A DNA stretch of 64,000 nucleotides, from assembly GCA_025769875.1 (NCBI GenBank), contig JAGFNK010000023.1, positions 124,001 to 188,000 of the forward strand. The letters run 5' to 3'. The stretch is from Russula earlei (lineage: Eukaryota; Basidiomycota; Agaricomycetes; Russulales; Russulaceae). Positions 21,240 to 33,791 of this stretch are shown piece by piece. How positions within the stretch are numbered: position 1 is the first letter of the stretch; each line of letters opens with the position of its first letter. Below the pieces are notes generated by a model that saw only the letters and a list, made by a program, of their open reading frames with translations, had not been told where the DNA came from and did not search any database. A program made the translations under genes and the position numbers.

Positions 21240-21960
21240 TCCTAATAAAGAGGAGGTCAAACCACAAAAACCAAAAATGCAAGGCCCGCATCATCACGCA
21301 GGGACTCACCTAAGTCAAGGACAACGACCCCGACAAAATCGTGCTGCCAGAATACAGGCACCCCCTTGCACCCTGGCCCTCACCGCAGAAAGGAGTCTAG
21401 CAGTCCATCAGATGGACAACAAGTCCACCCGCCTAAACGGAGAACTGATGGATGAGACCTTCTTGAAAGCGTGCCCAGGAAATAACTACCAATGCACGCG
21501 CTACTGCGCGACCCAGTATGCCCAAGGTATGAGCAACCACTGCCCAACCTTCCAGCACGACTCTGGCATCCAGCCGATCTTGGTCGGACACATCGACCCT
21601 GATTGGACCAGCAAAGCCCATTCTGGACTTCATCTTCATGTTGACAGGTGGGGCCATAAACTGGAGCCAAAAGAAGCAAGCCCCGGTTGCACCCTTGAGC
21701 ACTGAGGCAGAGCACACTGCAGGCGCACGCGCCGCCGAAGAAGCCGCCAGGCTGAGGCAACCACTCACTGGATTGGGCCAAAAGACCCATCTCCTCACAA
21801 TCCCTCATGTTCATGTCGACAACCAGCCGACCATCACCATTACCAGGAACCCCGAGTTCCACGACTGCACCAGAACACACCGAGGTGCGACACCATTATC
21901 TTGCAGCAGAATGTTGACTTGCAGGGGACCAATTGTCAAGACACGTACTGCTGATCCGTG
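21240..21960 (+). pseudogene. Reverse transcriptase and RNase H fragments of the copia element
   Basis: Pieces in different frames: CKARIITQGLT (start of the RT domain), VHQMDNKSTRLNGELMDE (RT palm approach), then a jump to GIQPILVGHIDPDWTSKAHSG and, in another frame, AINWSQKKQAPVAPLSTEAE and HVDNQPTITITRNPEFHDCT of RNase H. The central RT motif with YxDD is absent, so most of RT is deleted. Frameshifts and stops separate the pieces. Confidence 0.8.
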
Positions 21961-22891
21961 TGGACTCAGGAGCAGGTGGGCAAGGGTCGGAACAGATGAT
22001 ACGCGGCGAAGGTGGCGTTGAACAAGAGGACGAGCCAAACGACGAGGAGGTACCAGATGGGGACTGGTAGGTGTTGCAAGAGACAAAGGCGAAGGCTGGA
22101 GGCCAGTGTAGCGAGGGGACTTTAAACAAGGCGGTCGTTGAAGAGTACCTTGGAAGCGAGGGGAATCTTTAGACTGAGCGGTCGCGGGGGAGTACCCAGG
22201 AGTATGAGAGTATCACAAATGGACAGTCTGACGACTGCCATGCTACATTGGGGCTTATATACAGTGTACAGGGTCGATTACAAAGACCTGGGACTATTCT
22301 AGACTCTTTGATACCATCCAATAGGACTACAGAGGCATAAACTTGCTTGTGTCAAGTTTCAGGCTTACTGAGCGCATTACTGATCATTGTGGAGCGATGA
22401 CATCATTATGATGTCACTGTGGAGCGCTTAGTGAGCCTATGAGGTCACTGTGGAGTCGCTCAGTCAGCTATGATGTCATTGGAGCCTGGATGATGTCAGA
22501 TGATTTATGCAACAGTTTCTAAGAGTTTGTGCCGCTGTTTTGGGTCCTTGGTGGCTGGGTGGCCATGTGGTTGCCACGCGATGATTACCCGATTAGGAAA
22601 CGGGTGCCTGGTCGTGTTATAGTGTCTTTGCAATAGCGATATCTTGCACTGCAGGGGGAATAGCCCAGAAAACGGAAGGGAGTTGGTAATGCCAAATGAG
22701 AGAGGTCTCTCTTGAGTGAAACAGGACCATCTACGGTCAGGACCTGGCCTTGGTTCGTAACACCAATCTTGCCTATACTCCATCAGAAGAGCCAGTAGCC
22801 AATGTATTGAAAAAGGGTCCCAGCTGCGAGAAGCACAAAGGTCTCGCGATGGAAATGAGAGAGAACATGTGCCACTCAGGCTGAGGGGGCG

Positions 22892-23136
22892 TGTTGGACG
22901 TGCAGCTGCTAAGTGCCGCGCAAATGGACAACCCGGAGCGTACGTGTAAATAATTCGAATTTAGTTATCGTTCGTTTTCCCTCAGTCTTTTATACACAAG
23001 ACTGAGGTCAGTACAACATTCCTTTATAGCTCTCTTTATAGCTAATAATGTACATAGCTCTCATTCTATAGGTTAGATAACTAACCAATATAGTCTTTTA
23101 TACACAAGACTGAGCTCTCATTCTATAGCTCCAACA
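22892..23136 (+). repeat. 3' LTR of the copia element
   Basis: 245 bases, aligned with the 5' LTR from TGTTGGACGTGC to CCAACA. It is directly preceded by a G-rich polypurine tract and followed by the target duplication GTCAT. Confidence 0.92.
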
Positions 23137-23141
23137 GTCAT

Positions 23142-23965
23142 ATGCCTGACTCCAGTCACAAACTCCTAGACACTCAGAGGAGCCCCCATCCCTCATCCTC
23201 AACCTTGTGTCTAGAGAAGTGGACAGCAGCAAGGACAACAAACCACACAACAGATGTTGTGCCACCCAGACCATACCTGAGTTCACCATTTGTGCAGGAC
23301 AACATGGTCACATGACCAGCTGTTGCTCACCTTATGGGTTGCAAGAGAGCTCAACTGGGTGTGCAGTTGTAGAGCAATGTATTACTTGTCTATTTAGGTG
23401 GTATTTATACATCCGTCGTGGAATGCAGCATTGTGTATGTCTTGTCAGAATGTATTGGTAATTGTGTTGTGATTCCCGACCGCGGGTGAGCTCGATCGCG
23501 AGCACACGAAGCCGAGTGAGGGATCCCCTCACTCGGGATATATACCCAGGACTGCTCTTAGCACCTCCAAGTAGAACTAGTTATTTACACTCAGTTCGTA
23601 CCTAGTCTAGTCAATTGACGTAGACGCTGATTGGGTCGACTGACGTTCCGTCATTTGGATACCATTCGCTTACCTCCTGCCTACTTAAATGAGTAGATAG
23701 TTTACCCTTGCTCCTCAGTGATCGCTCACGCGCGAGTCACTGAGGTGTGTTTCCACTTACTTATCGTTCCTTTCGTTCCATAAAGCTCATACTTGAATAG
23801 TACAGTCTTTACATTATTCAGGTAAATATATATCCCTAGTGATCGCTCACGCGCGCGAGTCACTGAGTACAGTCTTTACATTATTCAGCGATTCCCACGT
23901 GTGCGAACGTGCAGGTCCTCTTCGACGCTGCATACACTCACGCATAACAACCCTTCCATACCACA
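23142..23965. repeat. Repeat-derived region with palindromic modules (LTR- or MITE-like)
   Basis: No coding content. A perfect 9-bp inverted repeat (CCTCAGTGA ... TCACTGAGG, 23713-23745) encloses a near-palindromic CTCACGCGCGAG core. A second copy of the module lies at about 23836-23867. A 22-bp direct repeat (gtacagtctttacattattcag) occurs at 23800-23821 and 23867-23888. A TATA-like gggatatata occurs near 23,538. The type of element is not settled; I found no target duplication. Confidence 0.55.
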
Positions 23966-25925
23966 AATAGACTGTTTAGTTTCTACAAATTGGCTACTTG
24001 CTTGAGCACTTCATTCTAAACCCATGGCAACCTTTACCATTATTTAAAACGAAGAAACAAAGGCTCTCCAATTCTGGAGATTCACCCTCGAACCTCCCCT
24101 AATTTATTCTTTTCCTGAAGGAAGCCGAGTTTTGAAGCTAGAGTCAGAGCGATGGTTCGGCTGTTTTGTGTGTCACATCAAAGTGTTTTCACGTGGATCC
24201 GACCTTTCCTTTTCAACCCTCATCCTCTCACATACACATGCATGAAAGTCTTCGGAAGAAACTGCGATAGGTATGTGCGCTACGTATCATAGTGACCCAG
24301 ACCGAGCTTCTGACACATGGACACGGCGGCGGTGAGAAGCCACGGGAGCCTGAAGGGCAGTGGAGACGATGGCGCAGACAGTATGATTCATTCCCAGAAT
24401 AGAACGGGACGTCAATTGATATTTACCACGAACACCATCATCTCACCTGTCTTACTGCAAGTGAGCCGCCTCTTATGAGCAACACATCGGGCGCATTGTT
24501 GTGTCGACATCAAAACCATCATCCATCATCATGTTATCATCATTCTGTCCTTCGCCCTGCCACATAAAATGAAAAGAAAGCTTTTCGGAACCAAAGATAC
24601 GAGTATGAAAATAGAAGAGAAGACTTCCTGTTCCAGAAACTTTTCCATTCTTGCACTTCCTTTCTCGTTGCCCTGGACCGCCGGTGCCAGTGCCACTTGT
24701 GTCGAGTACCAGATGAGAACCGACCTTTCGTTATCTTATCTGATACAATCCGTCGTGAGATGACACTTTACCACGGTGGGCGGTGGGGGAAAAGTTTGCG
24801 TGTGCCGAGCGCCGAACAATGACGCGTATTCGTCTTCGCCGCAGTCCGGACATTTCTCCATCCGTCATCCGTTATTCCCTTTCGAGTAAGCCTGCGCAGC
24901 ACTCGTGAAGGCAGTGAAGGGGCATGCGCGCAAGCAGAAGTGGAAGCGCGGGTGTTGGCTGTGGGCAAGTGACCCCGGCAACCGACGGCTGACTGTAGAT
25001 CAGCTCTCGGCTCACGGTTTCATATCAGTCATTGAAGCTTGAAGCTGTGTAAACATCGATCCAACATGTACCTCTGAATCTTTGCAGCGTGGACGATCTT
25101 GTAGTCCGATATCACCTCAACGCCATGGGTCGTATCATAGGTTTACCATTACCTTCAAAGTGAGTTGGTTTTCACAATGTGGGAGTCGAAAACTCTTGAT
25201 TTTCTTTTCTGGCTACATCTCAGATCGGTTGTTTTCCGCTGATTAACAATGCTCCATTGTGATGGAATCACCTCCCATTGTACGTTTCTTGCAATCATAC
25301 CAGCTATTGGGCCTACTATTTCAGCGTTTGTTTCTTGCCTATGCCTAATGGCATGATGGACCACATAACCACAACCAAAGGCTGCTTATGCTATCAATCC
25401 CTTGACTACCATCTCTGAAAAAAAAAAAGGTCCATCTCAATTCACTTGGTTAACCCAACCATTCTCATGCCTTTAGATCCACCGGCACCACACAGACGGA
25501 TGCAAATGAGATCCTTTGTTGGCCAACACCATCAGGTGTGGGGAACATCAATCTCAGATTGTTCGATCCAGGAGCAACCGGTAACAAAGGGACGCAGGAA
25601 GTTGGCATATGATAATTAAACGTAACGCACAATACTGCAGGTAGACAGAAAGCGTGGATGGAGATGTCGAAGACAGGTATGGAAGGCAGGAGACGGGAGC
25701 GGGTACGCGTCTGGAATCTGGAATGCTCTGGCTAGATCGGGGAGCAAAATGTACTCAGAGTCTCAGAAGAAAAACAAACAAACGACTGGATCGCGATAAG
25801 AGGAAGAATTTTTGCCAAGCCAAGCCAAGCGGTAGGTGGGACATTCCAAAAGAGGGAGTGTCTGGGGTCGCCTGGAGCACGGAATAATTTAATAAATATT
25901 TAAGAGGCGACGGCCGGTTCCTCCC
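23966..25925. other. Long intergenic region, no gene recognised
   Basis: Nearly 2 kb without a convincing open frame or splice pattern on either strand; the largest frames are under 80 codons and lack motifs. The end near 25,880 (atttaataaatatttaag) is AT-rich and likely part of the promoter of the next gene. Confidence 0.45.
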
Positions 25926-27553
25926 ATGCAAACGCCAGCCACCCCGCCTACCTTTATTAATATCGACGTCTCACTCCCTCCCTCAACCCTGCTCTCTTTT
26001 CCTCACATCGCTTCCAAACATATCGAACCAGCCAAAATGGCTTCCGTTCTTCACCCCCCTCACCCCCACTCCTTTCCTTCCCGATCACCCACAGCGGGAG
26101 GTATCCTTCTTAACCCAAGTCCATTGCGTCCCCTCTCTACTCTCCCCCAGTCTTCTTCATATGTGTCTCGCTCAAATCAGTCTCTTTCCTCTTCTGCCTC
26201 CTCATCAGAAGATGTCAACACTCCTTCATCTTCCTTTCACACCACACCACCCCCTTCCTTGGGCCTTTCCCTTTCACCTCCCTACACCTCAGATGAGGAT
26301 CATATTCGCCGCTCAAGAAGTGACTCGGGTCCAGAGCATAGTGCCACAGGCAGCCGTCGTATCCGCTTTGCCCCCCTTCCCGATCCACGCCGTGCCGTTT
26401 GCGTCACCGAGCATGGTGAAGAGCTCCCATTACCTTCCGTATTCGACGACGACGATGCCAATGGTGTCCCTGATCCCAACCTCCGGAACTTCTCTACATC
26501 ACCGTCTTCGTCCCTTCTTTTGGGAGATGGGGTTGTAACTCCCAAGGAGGTTCCCACTGTCGTTACCCCAGTCCAGGCATCGTTCGGACAAGCCGTGGGA
26601 GCCTCAGAGCCATCTCTCCCCTCTCAAGCCCGCGCCGCTGAGTCGCCTACTCACTTGAATGTTCCGTTTACTTCAACGTCCTCTTCCACGCGCCTCGCAA
26701 AACGTCTGTTTCACCCATTCCGACAGAAAACCGATGGCTCCCGCCGATCCGGTTCTCGTGATAGCAGTTTGTCTCCCGATGAAAGTCCTTCATGGGGAGC
26801 TCCCCTGTGTCATTGGATAAGTGCTGATGAGGGTTCTCGCACCGCCTCTGCCAACGCGGAGCCACTCTTCCGCTGTGCGATCGGCCACCACCGCTCAGCC
26901 AAAGCGTATGCTTAACGGTCGCGTCTACGGTGCTAAGAAACACCACCATTCTACAAGCGCATTCAAAAACATACCCGATGCGGAGCCAGAATTTGTCGAG
27001 TGGGGTTTTGGCGGGATGGGTAGTGTGCATGCAGGGGGCATGTGGTCCAAGGTCCAGAGTGACAAGAAACTCTTCAATGCTGAGGAGCGGGGTCGCCGCG
27101 GAGCCCCTCAGTCCTCTGCTGACGATGACGATGATGGAAGCGGCATGCACTGGGTGAGGAAACGGCGTGAAGAGCGCGAACGCAAGAAGCGTGAGGAGCA
27201 AGCCGCTTTGGAAGTCGCGAGCGAAGACACACGCTGGTCTCCCGCCAGCTCTTCATTCGACACCGGTGTCCGTACCAATGACAATACACAGCTCCAATAT
27301 CGTTCCGGTCGACCATGAAATCAGCACGGTCATGCCCACCCAACCAAGACACGAAGTCGATGACGAGTCATCTGACGAAAGTGAAGAGGAGGAGGAGGAG
27401 GATGATGAGTCGAGCAGTACGGACGATGATGATGACCAGGTTCGTTTCTATCTCACCGTAGGAGCTCCAAGAAGCTGAAAGGATGAGCAGGAACAGCATT
27501 CCAAACAAGTCTTGGGTGCGGGCGTGGAGCGCGTCAGCCGTCATTGTGATTAA
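25926..27553 (+). CDS. Conserved basidiomycete protein of unknown function, one apparent frameshift
   Basis: Exon 1 (25926-27236) starts MQTPATPPTF and is rich in Ser and Pro, followed by the conserved-looking RRIRFAPLPDPRRAV and LAKRLFHPFRQK. Near 26,870 the sense moves to the next frame and continues KRMLNGRVYGAKKHHHS and EPEFVEWGFGGMGSVHAG. No donor in the right phase exists to explain this by splicing. Two introns follow: 27237-27291 and 27440-27490. Exon 2 (27292-27439) encodes a long acidic Glu/Asp/Ser run, and exon 3 ends LGAGVERVSRHCD at a TAA. The charged coil (RKRREERERKKREEQ) and acidic tract suggest a regulatory or scaffold protein, likely cytosolic or nuclear. I do not recognise a function. 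The frame break may be a sequencing error. Confidence 0.65.
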
Positions 27554-30500
27554 CTCACTCGTATGGACGCCAACTCGACCTTCTTTATACTTATCTTTAT
27601 CCAACGTCCGGTTGAACATCATTCCTACCCACCGTCCTCGCTGTCGGCGTACTTCAATTCTCTGCATTTGCGCTGGGTTCGTTTTAACAACATTAACGCA
27701 AATGTGATACATCCTGACATTTCAATCGTCGTCACCTGCTCAAGCTTTGCCTCATCTTGTTCCTGCTCCGCATCTACATCCTCGTGCTTTGTCCCACCCA
27801 CCTTACCTTGTAAGACATATTTCGTGCGCATACGATCATCATACGTCCATTCCGTACCCGTTCTCTTATCATGGACCGTCTGGGCTCTTGTACTTGTTAT
27901 TTTCTCGCCCCATGAATTGCCCAAACCCACCCTTTCTGCTTTATCACTTTACTCGCTGGTTTGAGGGTTTTCCGAACGTCAATGTTTTCCTCCTTTTTTG
28001 TCCTCTTTCTGGCTTTCCTCCGCGTCGCGAATAAATAAGTTGTTCATGAACAATATGTGAGTAAAACATGAGCCGAGGTGCTCGTCGCACGTGAATCTTG
28101 CCTTATCCGGCCGGTAGGATCGAATCTGTCTGTATGACTCATCTCATAGTTGTCATGGGGCATTTCTCGCCACATCACAAGACAAGATCCTCCCCACATC
28201 CGGACTCACCAACTCCGATGTTCCTGTTACAGGTAGTCTCTGGCTCACGACCGTAAATGAGGTGACTGGCACGCGTCTCGTCTCACATCTCGTATCTATC
28301 GGCATGCCTTGCGCACCCGGAATATGTTGATGTCGGGTCCAGGTATACGACGGGGTGGCATCCTTGTGGTGTGGAGTGAGTGTGGAGTGGAGGCTGTGCT
28401 AAAGAAAGTTCTGGACCAGAATTGAAAATACGTCGTTATCTTTCATTCATCTTTCATACACACCTTATGATACTGACAGTTCAGACACCTGCCACGCACT
28501 TCCAACGTGCAACTTTTGCAGGCAAAGCTTATAGTGCCACAAGAAAATACATTGCAATCTCTTCGATTACGTTTTTTCGTTGACGTACAAGGAATAGAAT
28601 AATATTAGACTTCGAAAGCGGCAGACGTAGTGGCGTGTGCTTATCGAAGCCCACTCGTGCATTCGGGCGGTAAGACCTCGGTTCACTGCATGGGTTAGGG
28701 CTAGCCAATGTTTGCTTGCTTCTAACCAAAGAGTGCTAAGCGCTAGTGCAACTAATGTCTCGTCTCGTCTTCCTTAGGGCAGCTTCGGGGTTGGTGTCTC
28801 AGCCATCCAGTCTCGGTAACCGATTGATCGGATGGCACCTCAAAAGTGAATTGTCCTTGTCATACGCAGTGCCCGGGGGTCGAACCTTGCCGCGCCCATG
28901 TAAGCAATCAATGACCTCGACAAGACAGTTCGTCGTAAACGTAAACGCTATTAACACAGATCTGGCGGTGCGGACTCTGTTGCGCGTCGCAGTCAGTGCT
29001 ATCATAGCGTGATTATTTGTGATTCATCTGCGCCCGGGTTTGTTGTGGTTTGTAAGGGCATGACATGCAATACATTCATTCAGTTGCTTATCGCTGTCGT
29101 CTCATGTAGTACGGTATCCTTGTGCTCGTTCTCGGAGTCATTACTGGCATGTCCCACTTGCAAAAATTCCTGGTGTCATTTTCCTTCGAGACGTCAGACC
29201 GAGAGTTCTTATCGCGGCCCCAAAAAAAGGTAGGTCGCACGTCTTTCCCCTCTGCCCCAGTCAACTCTGTTTTGACTCCATGCCCTGCGGCGCTTCCCCT
29301 CACTCGCCTTTCCCATACACGCCGCCCAATTTCTGCTTGACACGGAAGGTGGGGTGGGGTTCCCGCCGTGAGGCACATGACCAGGCTGAAGGAATCGACC
29401 CACCATTGCTCCATCCGCTGCCCTTTTGATGATCATGACGTTGGCGAGGATGACGCGTCTGTTCTCACGCCCATCAAGTTGCCACTGCCTAATCATGTGG
29501 TTGTTTTTTCCCCGCAGCTGTCTCCACATGGGCGGAACATTAATGACCCACCTGCCCCTGCACGCTGTGGGCTTGACAGATGTGATGTTTTCATGCATCA
29601 GGGACATGGAGACTGTACACAACGAGATCTATCCATAGTTGGGAAGATGGTAACCGTGCATCGGACGGGATGACCTTTCCTGTCGAGCGCAAAGCACAGA
29701 AGAAGACAATGGCCACAAATCCCTCGCTTTTGGGGTGGGTTCTTTGGTGGGCTCGAATCGCGCGTCACTTGTTGATCCATCTTCATCACCGTGTCCTCTT
29801 GTCCTTCGAAGAACACTGATTTGCCTCAGGTTCCCTTTTTTAATCGGACACATAGGCGCAAACAACCTGGTTCTGGAAACACCAACTTCCTGCCCTACCT
29901 GCACCATACGCTCGTGCAACTCGCTCAGTCTCATGGCTCCTAGCACTCTAGCCATGACCCAACCTCTAAGTCTGTGGTCAACAAGTTGCAATATGTGACC
30001 CGTTCATGCCCGAATGTACTTCTATTCCTCCAACCTTGTCCCCTGCGGATAAATACAGGGACGTAGAATAATGAGGTCGAAGCTCACGGGTTTCACGGAC
30101 TGCGCGCTCCCTCGGCCGCGCTTTACCCAAGCGCTACATTTCGGCCCTTATGATAGCCCATCAATGCAGAACGGGAAGCCGATCGATGGAGCGTCGTACT
30201 CAAACCTGGTTACTTGCCGGGAGTGTCCCGGGGCTTTCTCCCGCCTGCCTGCATCGCCTCGTCGTCTTGTGCCTCGGCGCTCGGCGCTAGAATGAACCCC
30301 ACTCTTCCGTGTCTGGCTAACTGGACGAAAAGAAAGTGCTCAGCAGACGTAGGCTTTCAGCTAGGCTCGTCGTGCAGAAATCGCGTCGACGGACGGCGTC
30401 CATGCCTCGCGTTCTCGCATTATCGTCCTTCGGCTCATCAAGTGGATCAGCGGTGGGGCCCGACCTCTCCTTATCTTATCTGACGCTTGGTCAAGGGCCA

Positions 30501-31800
30501 AGAGAACGAGCCCATGGAATTATTGGCGCTTGGAGGTGCTTCTGTCTGTCACCTTGTGCCCCTTTGCCTCCTCCCCTGCAGGCTCAATGGCAGAAGGCCC
30601 GCATTCGAAGCTTTCCATTACCACTCCTTGCGGTCCCGCTTCAGCCACACGACGGAACGAAGTGCGCGATACCTGTAAGACGATCGAGCATTACGGTCTC
30701 GGGCCAAAAGCATCAGGGCAGGCCCGGGCTTTCACACGATCATGACGCGTGCTGTTATCTTTCTTCCGCTCGCCGCCAAGACCCCCCGTGTGCTGAGCCA
30801 TGGGAATCTGCACATCCTGTACGGCGCTGGTGCCTTCTTGCCTGCTTGGCATGGTATGTGGATACCGGGTGGCGTGGTTACATTACGGGGCATGCTGTGT
30901 GTTCCTCCCCTGTCACATCTGTGATTACGGGGGTGGGATAGGATGTGGTGCTTCCCCATTGAACAAGGTGCTCAATTTGGAGGGGAAGGGATCCTAGGCC
31001 CCTGGCTAGATTCCGTTGTTCTTACTCATCCAAAGTCATACTTCTTCAGAATGTACAATTGTTTGAGTGTTACATAAGACCTCTGTGCTTAGTTCCTAGG
31101 TGGCAGAATTCATGGTGCAATCCAATGGCCAATGATAAGACATGAAATGCCTGAGACAGGGTTAGATCCTATCACTTTACTTTCTTTGAAAATGTTTGAA
31201 TATACACTGGCCTCTTTTCTACACAATGGAACTGATGTTTTGTAAAATGTTATTGCACTTAGTTGTGGTCTTTCCAATGGAACTTCATATCAGGCCTAGA
31301 TGTTGTGATAACGGAAATAGGATATAGCCACCAACTCAATCAAATCTGGGCAGCTGGCTGGAGTGGTAGTGCAATTCGAGTAGAGTCTCATTAGGAAGAT
31401 GTGGTTCTAGGCTGTCATGACCTTGTCAACCAATTTATATGATAGTACTTCAGGTCTAGAGGGCTTGGGAGATGAGAGGATGACAAGCAGTCTGGGATGG
31501 AGGGGACAAGATAATTGATTATAGAGCTTGATTTTGACAAAGCAACCCACTATATACAAATTGTTATTAAGGACAACACCTTATTGATAATGATAATGAT
31601 TTGTTTTTGTCAGTTGACATAATGTTTATAATCGGAGTTGTGTTCTGCATTGGATTCAACATATCATACAAGGTTAGAAGGATGAGATCTGAATATTTAG
31701 GGTGCTTCGAGTCAAAATAATGACAATCGTACAGAGGGTGAAAGATACCGGGTGCTAATTAGATGAGGAGCATAAAGAACTCATCAATCCTACTTAGGTC
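27554..31800. other. 4.2-kb region without a recognised gene
   Basis: Open frames up to about 200 codons occur (30336-30941 plus, 29209-29622 minus) but have no domain text and overlap antisense frames of equal length. From about 31,020 to 31,790 the sequence becomes distinctly AT-rich with no open frames. No tRNA or other structured RNA was recognised. It may hold a non-coding transcript or decayed repeats. Confidence 0.4.
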
Positions 31801-33153
31801 CTATTCCCAACGGTGGACAGCTACAGGGTGACCAGAGCGTTTTCGGGCGACGACGAATCGCTCAATATATTTCGGAGCAGATTCCAATGGCTCGGGGCCG
31901 TTCGAGAAAACGTTCTGTAGCACGGGTGAGACTTCTGTTACTCTTTCTTCCGCGAGCTCTTCCAGTGCTTGGCAGACATGTCGCACAACTTGATCGGTTA
32001 GGCGCAGGTCCCTCACGGCAGTGTACGGGTCCAGGAGCCATTGAGTGATTTCCATGTCGTCCTTCCAGCGTGATTGAGGAACACCATCCACGATGTCGAG
32101 ACATACCAAAGTGGAGAGCAGGGGAAAGGATGAGCTGCAGACCTGGGCCAGCGATGCAAGCCACCGATCCAACTCTCTGCACCTGATTTCCAACGAGAGC
32201 TCCGGAAACTCAGGTGTTTCTCTGAAAATTGCACGTCTGATTGCACGAGCGGAAGTGAACACAGATGCGTTGTTGCATGACTTGAACGATTCTGCGTAAT
32301 CGATCAACCCGGTGAAAGTTGTGGGATGACAAAGTCGAGGCCCATGAAGAACGTTACGTAGAGTGTGTTGAGAAGAAGAGCCTCGATTTGGGCCAGCAAG
32401 TCTTCCAAGTACTCGTGAACGCCGCAGAACACAAGTCCGGTGAAAGCGGGGAGGACAGAGCGTGTGCGCGGAGGTCGAGGTCGACTTGCCGGATATCGAG
32501 GGGACCGGAATTCAAGGCGAAGGGTGTCAAGTCTGGACATGACGGACAGGCGGTGACCCAATCCCCGGCGAGAAATGTAACCGGAGTCAGGAATATTGAT
32601 AAGGCTAAGAAGGACAAGTTGATTGGAGGACAAAAGGAGGTTAGGAATCCCTCGCAACCGACGATTGCTCAACGAGAGATGTCGCAGAATCGGGGCAGAA
32701 CTGCCCAAGAACGGATCCGTAAGGGACGTCACGGTGTTATCTTCTGCCCAAGACTGCAAAATTGTCAGCCCCGGGAATGGTTCCTTCCCAGTGCGATGTT
32801 GGAATGTCAAACAAGTCGATTTGACATATGCGATGGGTGGTGCTCCGACTCGAGGGCAGCGACTACGTTTCCCCAATTGTTCGCGAAGTCGAGACTCGGA
32901 CCATGTCTTATCACCACAGGCAAGACTGGCCAGACGCCCTGTATCTCAGACATGGGTCTCTTTCCTGTGTACTCAGGCGACGTGGCGATGCAAACACGAT
33001 ATATCGCCAATTTTGACAAACGTGGACCAGTGTATGCCAACCGTTGGGCCAGTTGTTCACATAGAAATGGGATATCTGCACCAGGACAGTGTCGGGGAGC
33101 GTGTTGACTGTCACTCGGACTAAAATCGACTTGTCAGTGGTCGTTATGGACAC
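31801..33153 (-). pseudogene. F-box gene relic with multiple frame breaks
   Basis: Reading minus: an F-box start (NTLPDTVLVQISHFY, HTLVHVCQNWRYIVFASPRRL), then in another frame VWPVLPVVIRHGPSLDF and VVAALESEHH. It shifts again to CQIDLFDIPTSHWEG, then EPFPGLTILQSW, GSSAPILRHLSLSNRRLRG, SVLPAFTGLVFCGVHEYLED. After a last break at about 32,310 the C-terminal part ends IERFVVARKRSGHPVAVHRWE-like at 31,804. The order matches the F-box/LRR-type proteins that are highly duplicated in agaricomycetes. At least four frame changes without usable introns argue for a pseudogene. F-box proteins recruit substrates to SCF ubiquitin ligases; this copy is unlikely to make one. Confidence 0.75.
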
Positions 33154-33288
33154 TAAGCAAAAAAGGACACACCCTGGCGATGTTCACGAGGACTTCCTTC
33201 CAACGAAGCTTGGAAGGGACCACCTATCGTAGTCGAGGAGCGGGCGGTGCAAGGCAATAATGACTGGACGAAGCCAGTGACTCACTGG

Positions 33289-33325
33289 CTCCTCCATTAC
33301 TTACTCGGAGCAAGTAATGGAGGAG
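33289..33325. repeat. Perfect 14-bp inverted repeat (hairpin)
   Basis: CTCCTCCATTACTT and its exact complement AAGTAATGGAGGAG are separated by 9 bases. It lies upstream of the F-box relic in a non-coding stretch; it could be a MITE fragment. Confidence 0.85.
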
Positions 33326-33791
33326 ACGTGATAACAGGCCGAAGATGACCATGTGAAGCTTACTGACTTCGGGCATGGCGACGCTCGCTCGACGTCACTG
33401 TACAGGCGAAAGCTCGTCAATGTAGCGTCTAGGGGTAAGGTAATCGTCTAGCAGCGGCATAAGAGCGCCCGTCGCCCACTGGCACTGGCACAGCTGTACA
33501 TGAGGTTTGCACTGCAGTCGCGAAAAGGACATGCTTGTAATGTGATTTGAATTGTCCTCGGCGACCGCTCTTCACCCGTGATTTATATTTCAGGCCTGAG
33601 CCGTGCCTCACATTGTTGTGCCAATTCAGCTCATTCGCTCCTACAACATGACCAGTATGACGATACTAGTACCGTACACAAGACTCGGTCGAACATCACC
33701 CGATCATGGAGAATCACACTTCCGAATCTTCCACTGAATCGCGCTTTTCACCTATCTAAATCCCCTCACCCTTCCATCCTCCACGACAGAG

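Larger units (their letters stand above)
16676..23136 (+). mobile_element. Degenerate Ty1/copia LTR retrotransposon with nested insertions
   Basis: Two long terminal repeats (16676-16921 and 22892-23136), each starting TGTTGGACG and ending CAACA, bracket a broken polyprotein. The 5-bp target duplication GTCAT lies at 16671-16675 and 23137-23141. In order, the internal part shows gag text from 16991, a zinc knuckle near 19,195, a protease and pre-integrase region near 19,520-19,880, a repetitive stretch, a reverse transcriptase fragment (VHQMDNKSTRLNGEL, near 21,410), and an RNase H fragment (AINWSQKKQAPVAPLSTEAE, near 21,650-21,720). This order with RNase H last is that of copia elements. The integrase core and most of the reverse transcriptase are missing. 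A purine stretch (ctgagggggcg) sits directly before the 3' LTR as polypurine tract. It is not autonomous. Confidence 0.9.

Noticed and set aside
21912..22514. A further solo LTR between the RNase H fragment and the 3' LTR
   Set aside because: TG...CA ends and a TATA-like site can be found, but no flanking duplication matches, so it stays unassigned.
28790..28910. Possible tRNA suggested by gggtcgaacc
   Set aside because: The bases flanking the loop do not form a T stem, and no A box fits.
30336..30941. A 201-codon plus frame in the gene desert
   Set aside because: Random-looking composition (many Cys, Arg, Pro and Ser), no family text, no introns in a region where real genes have them.
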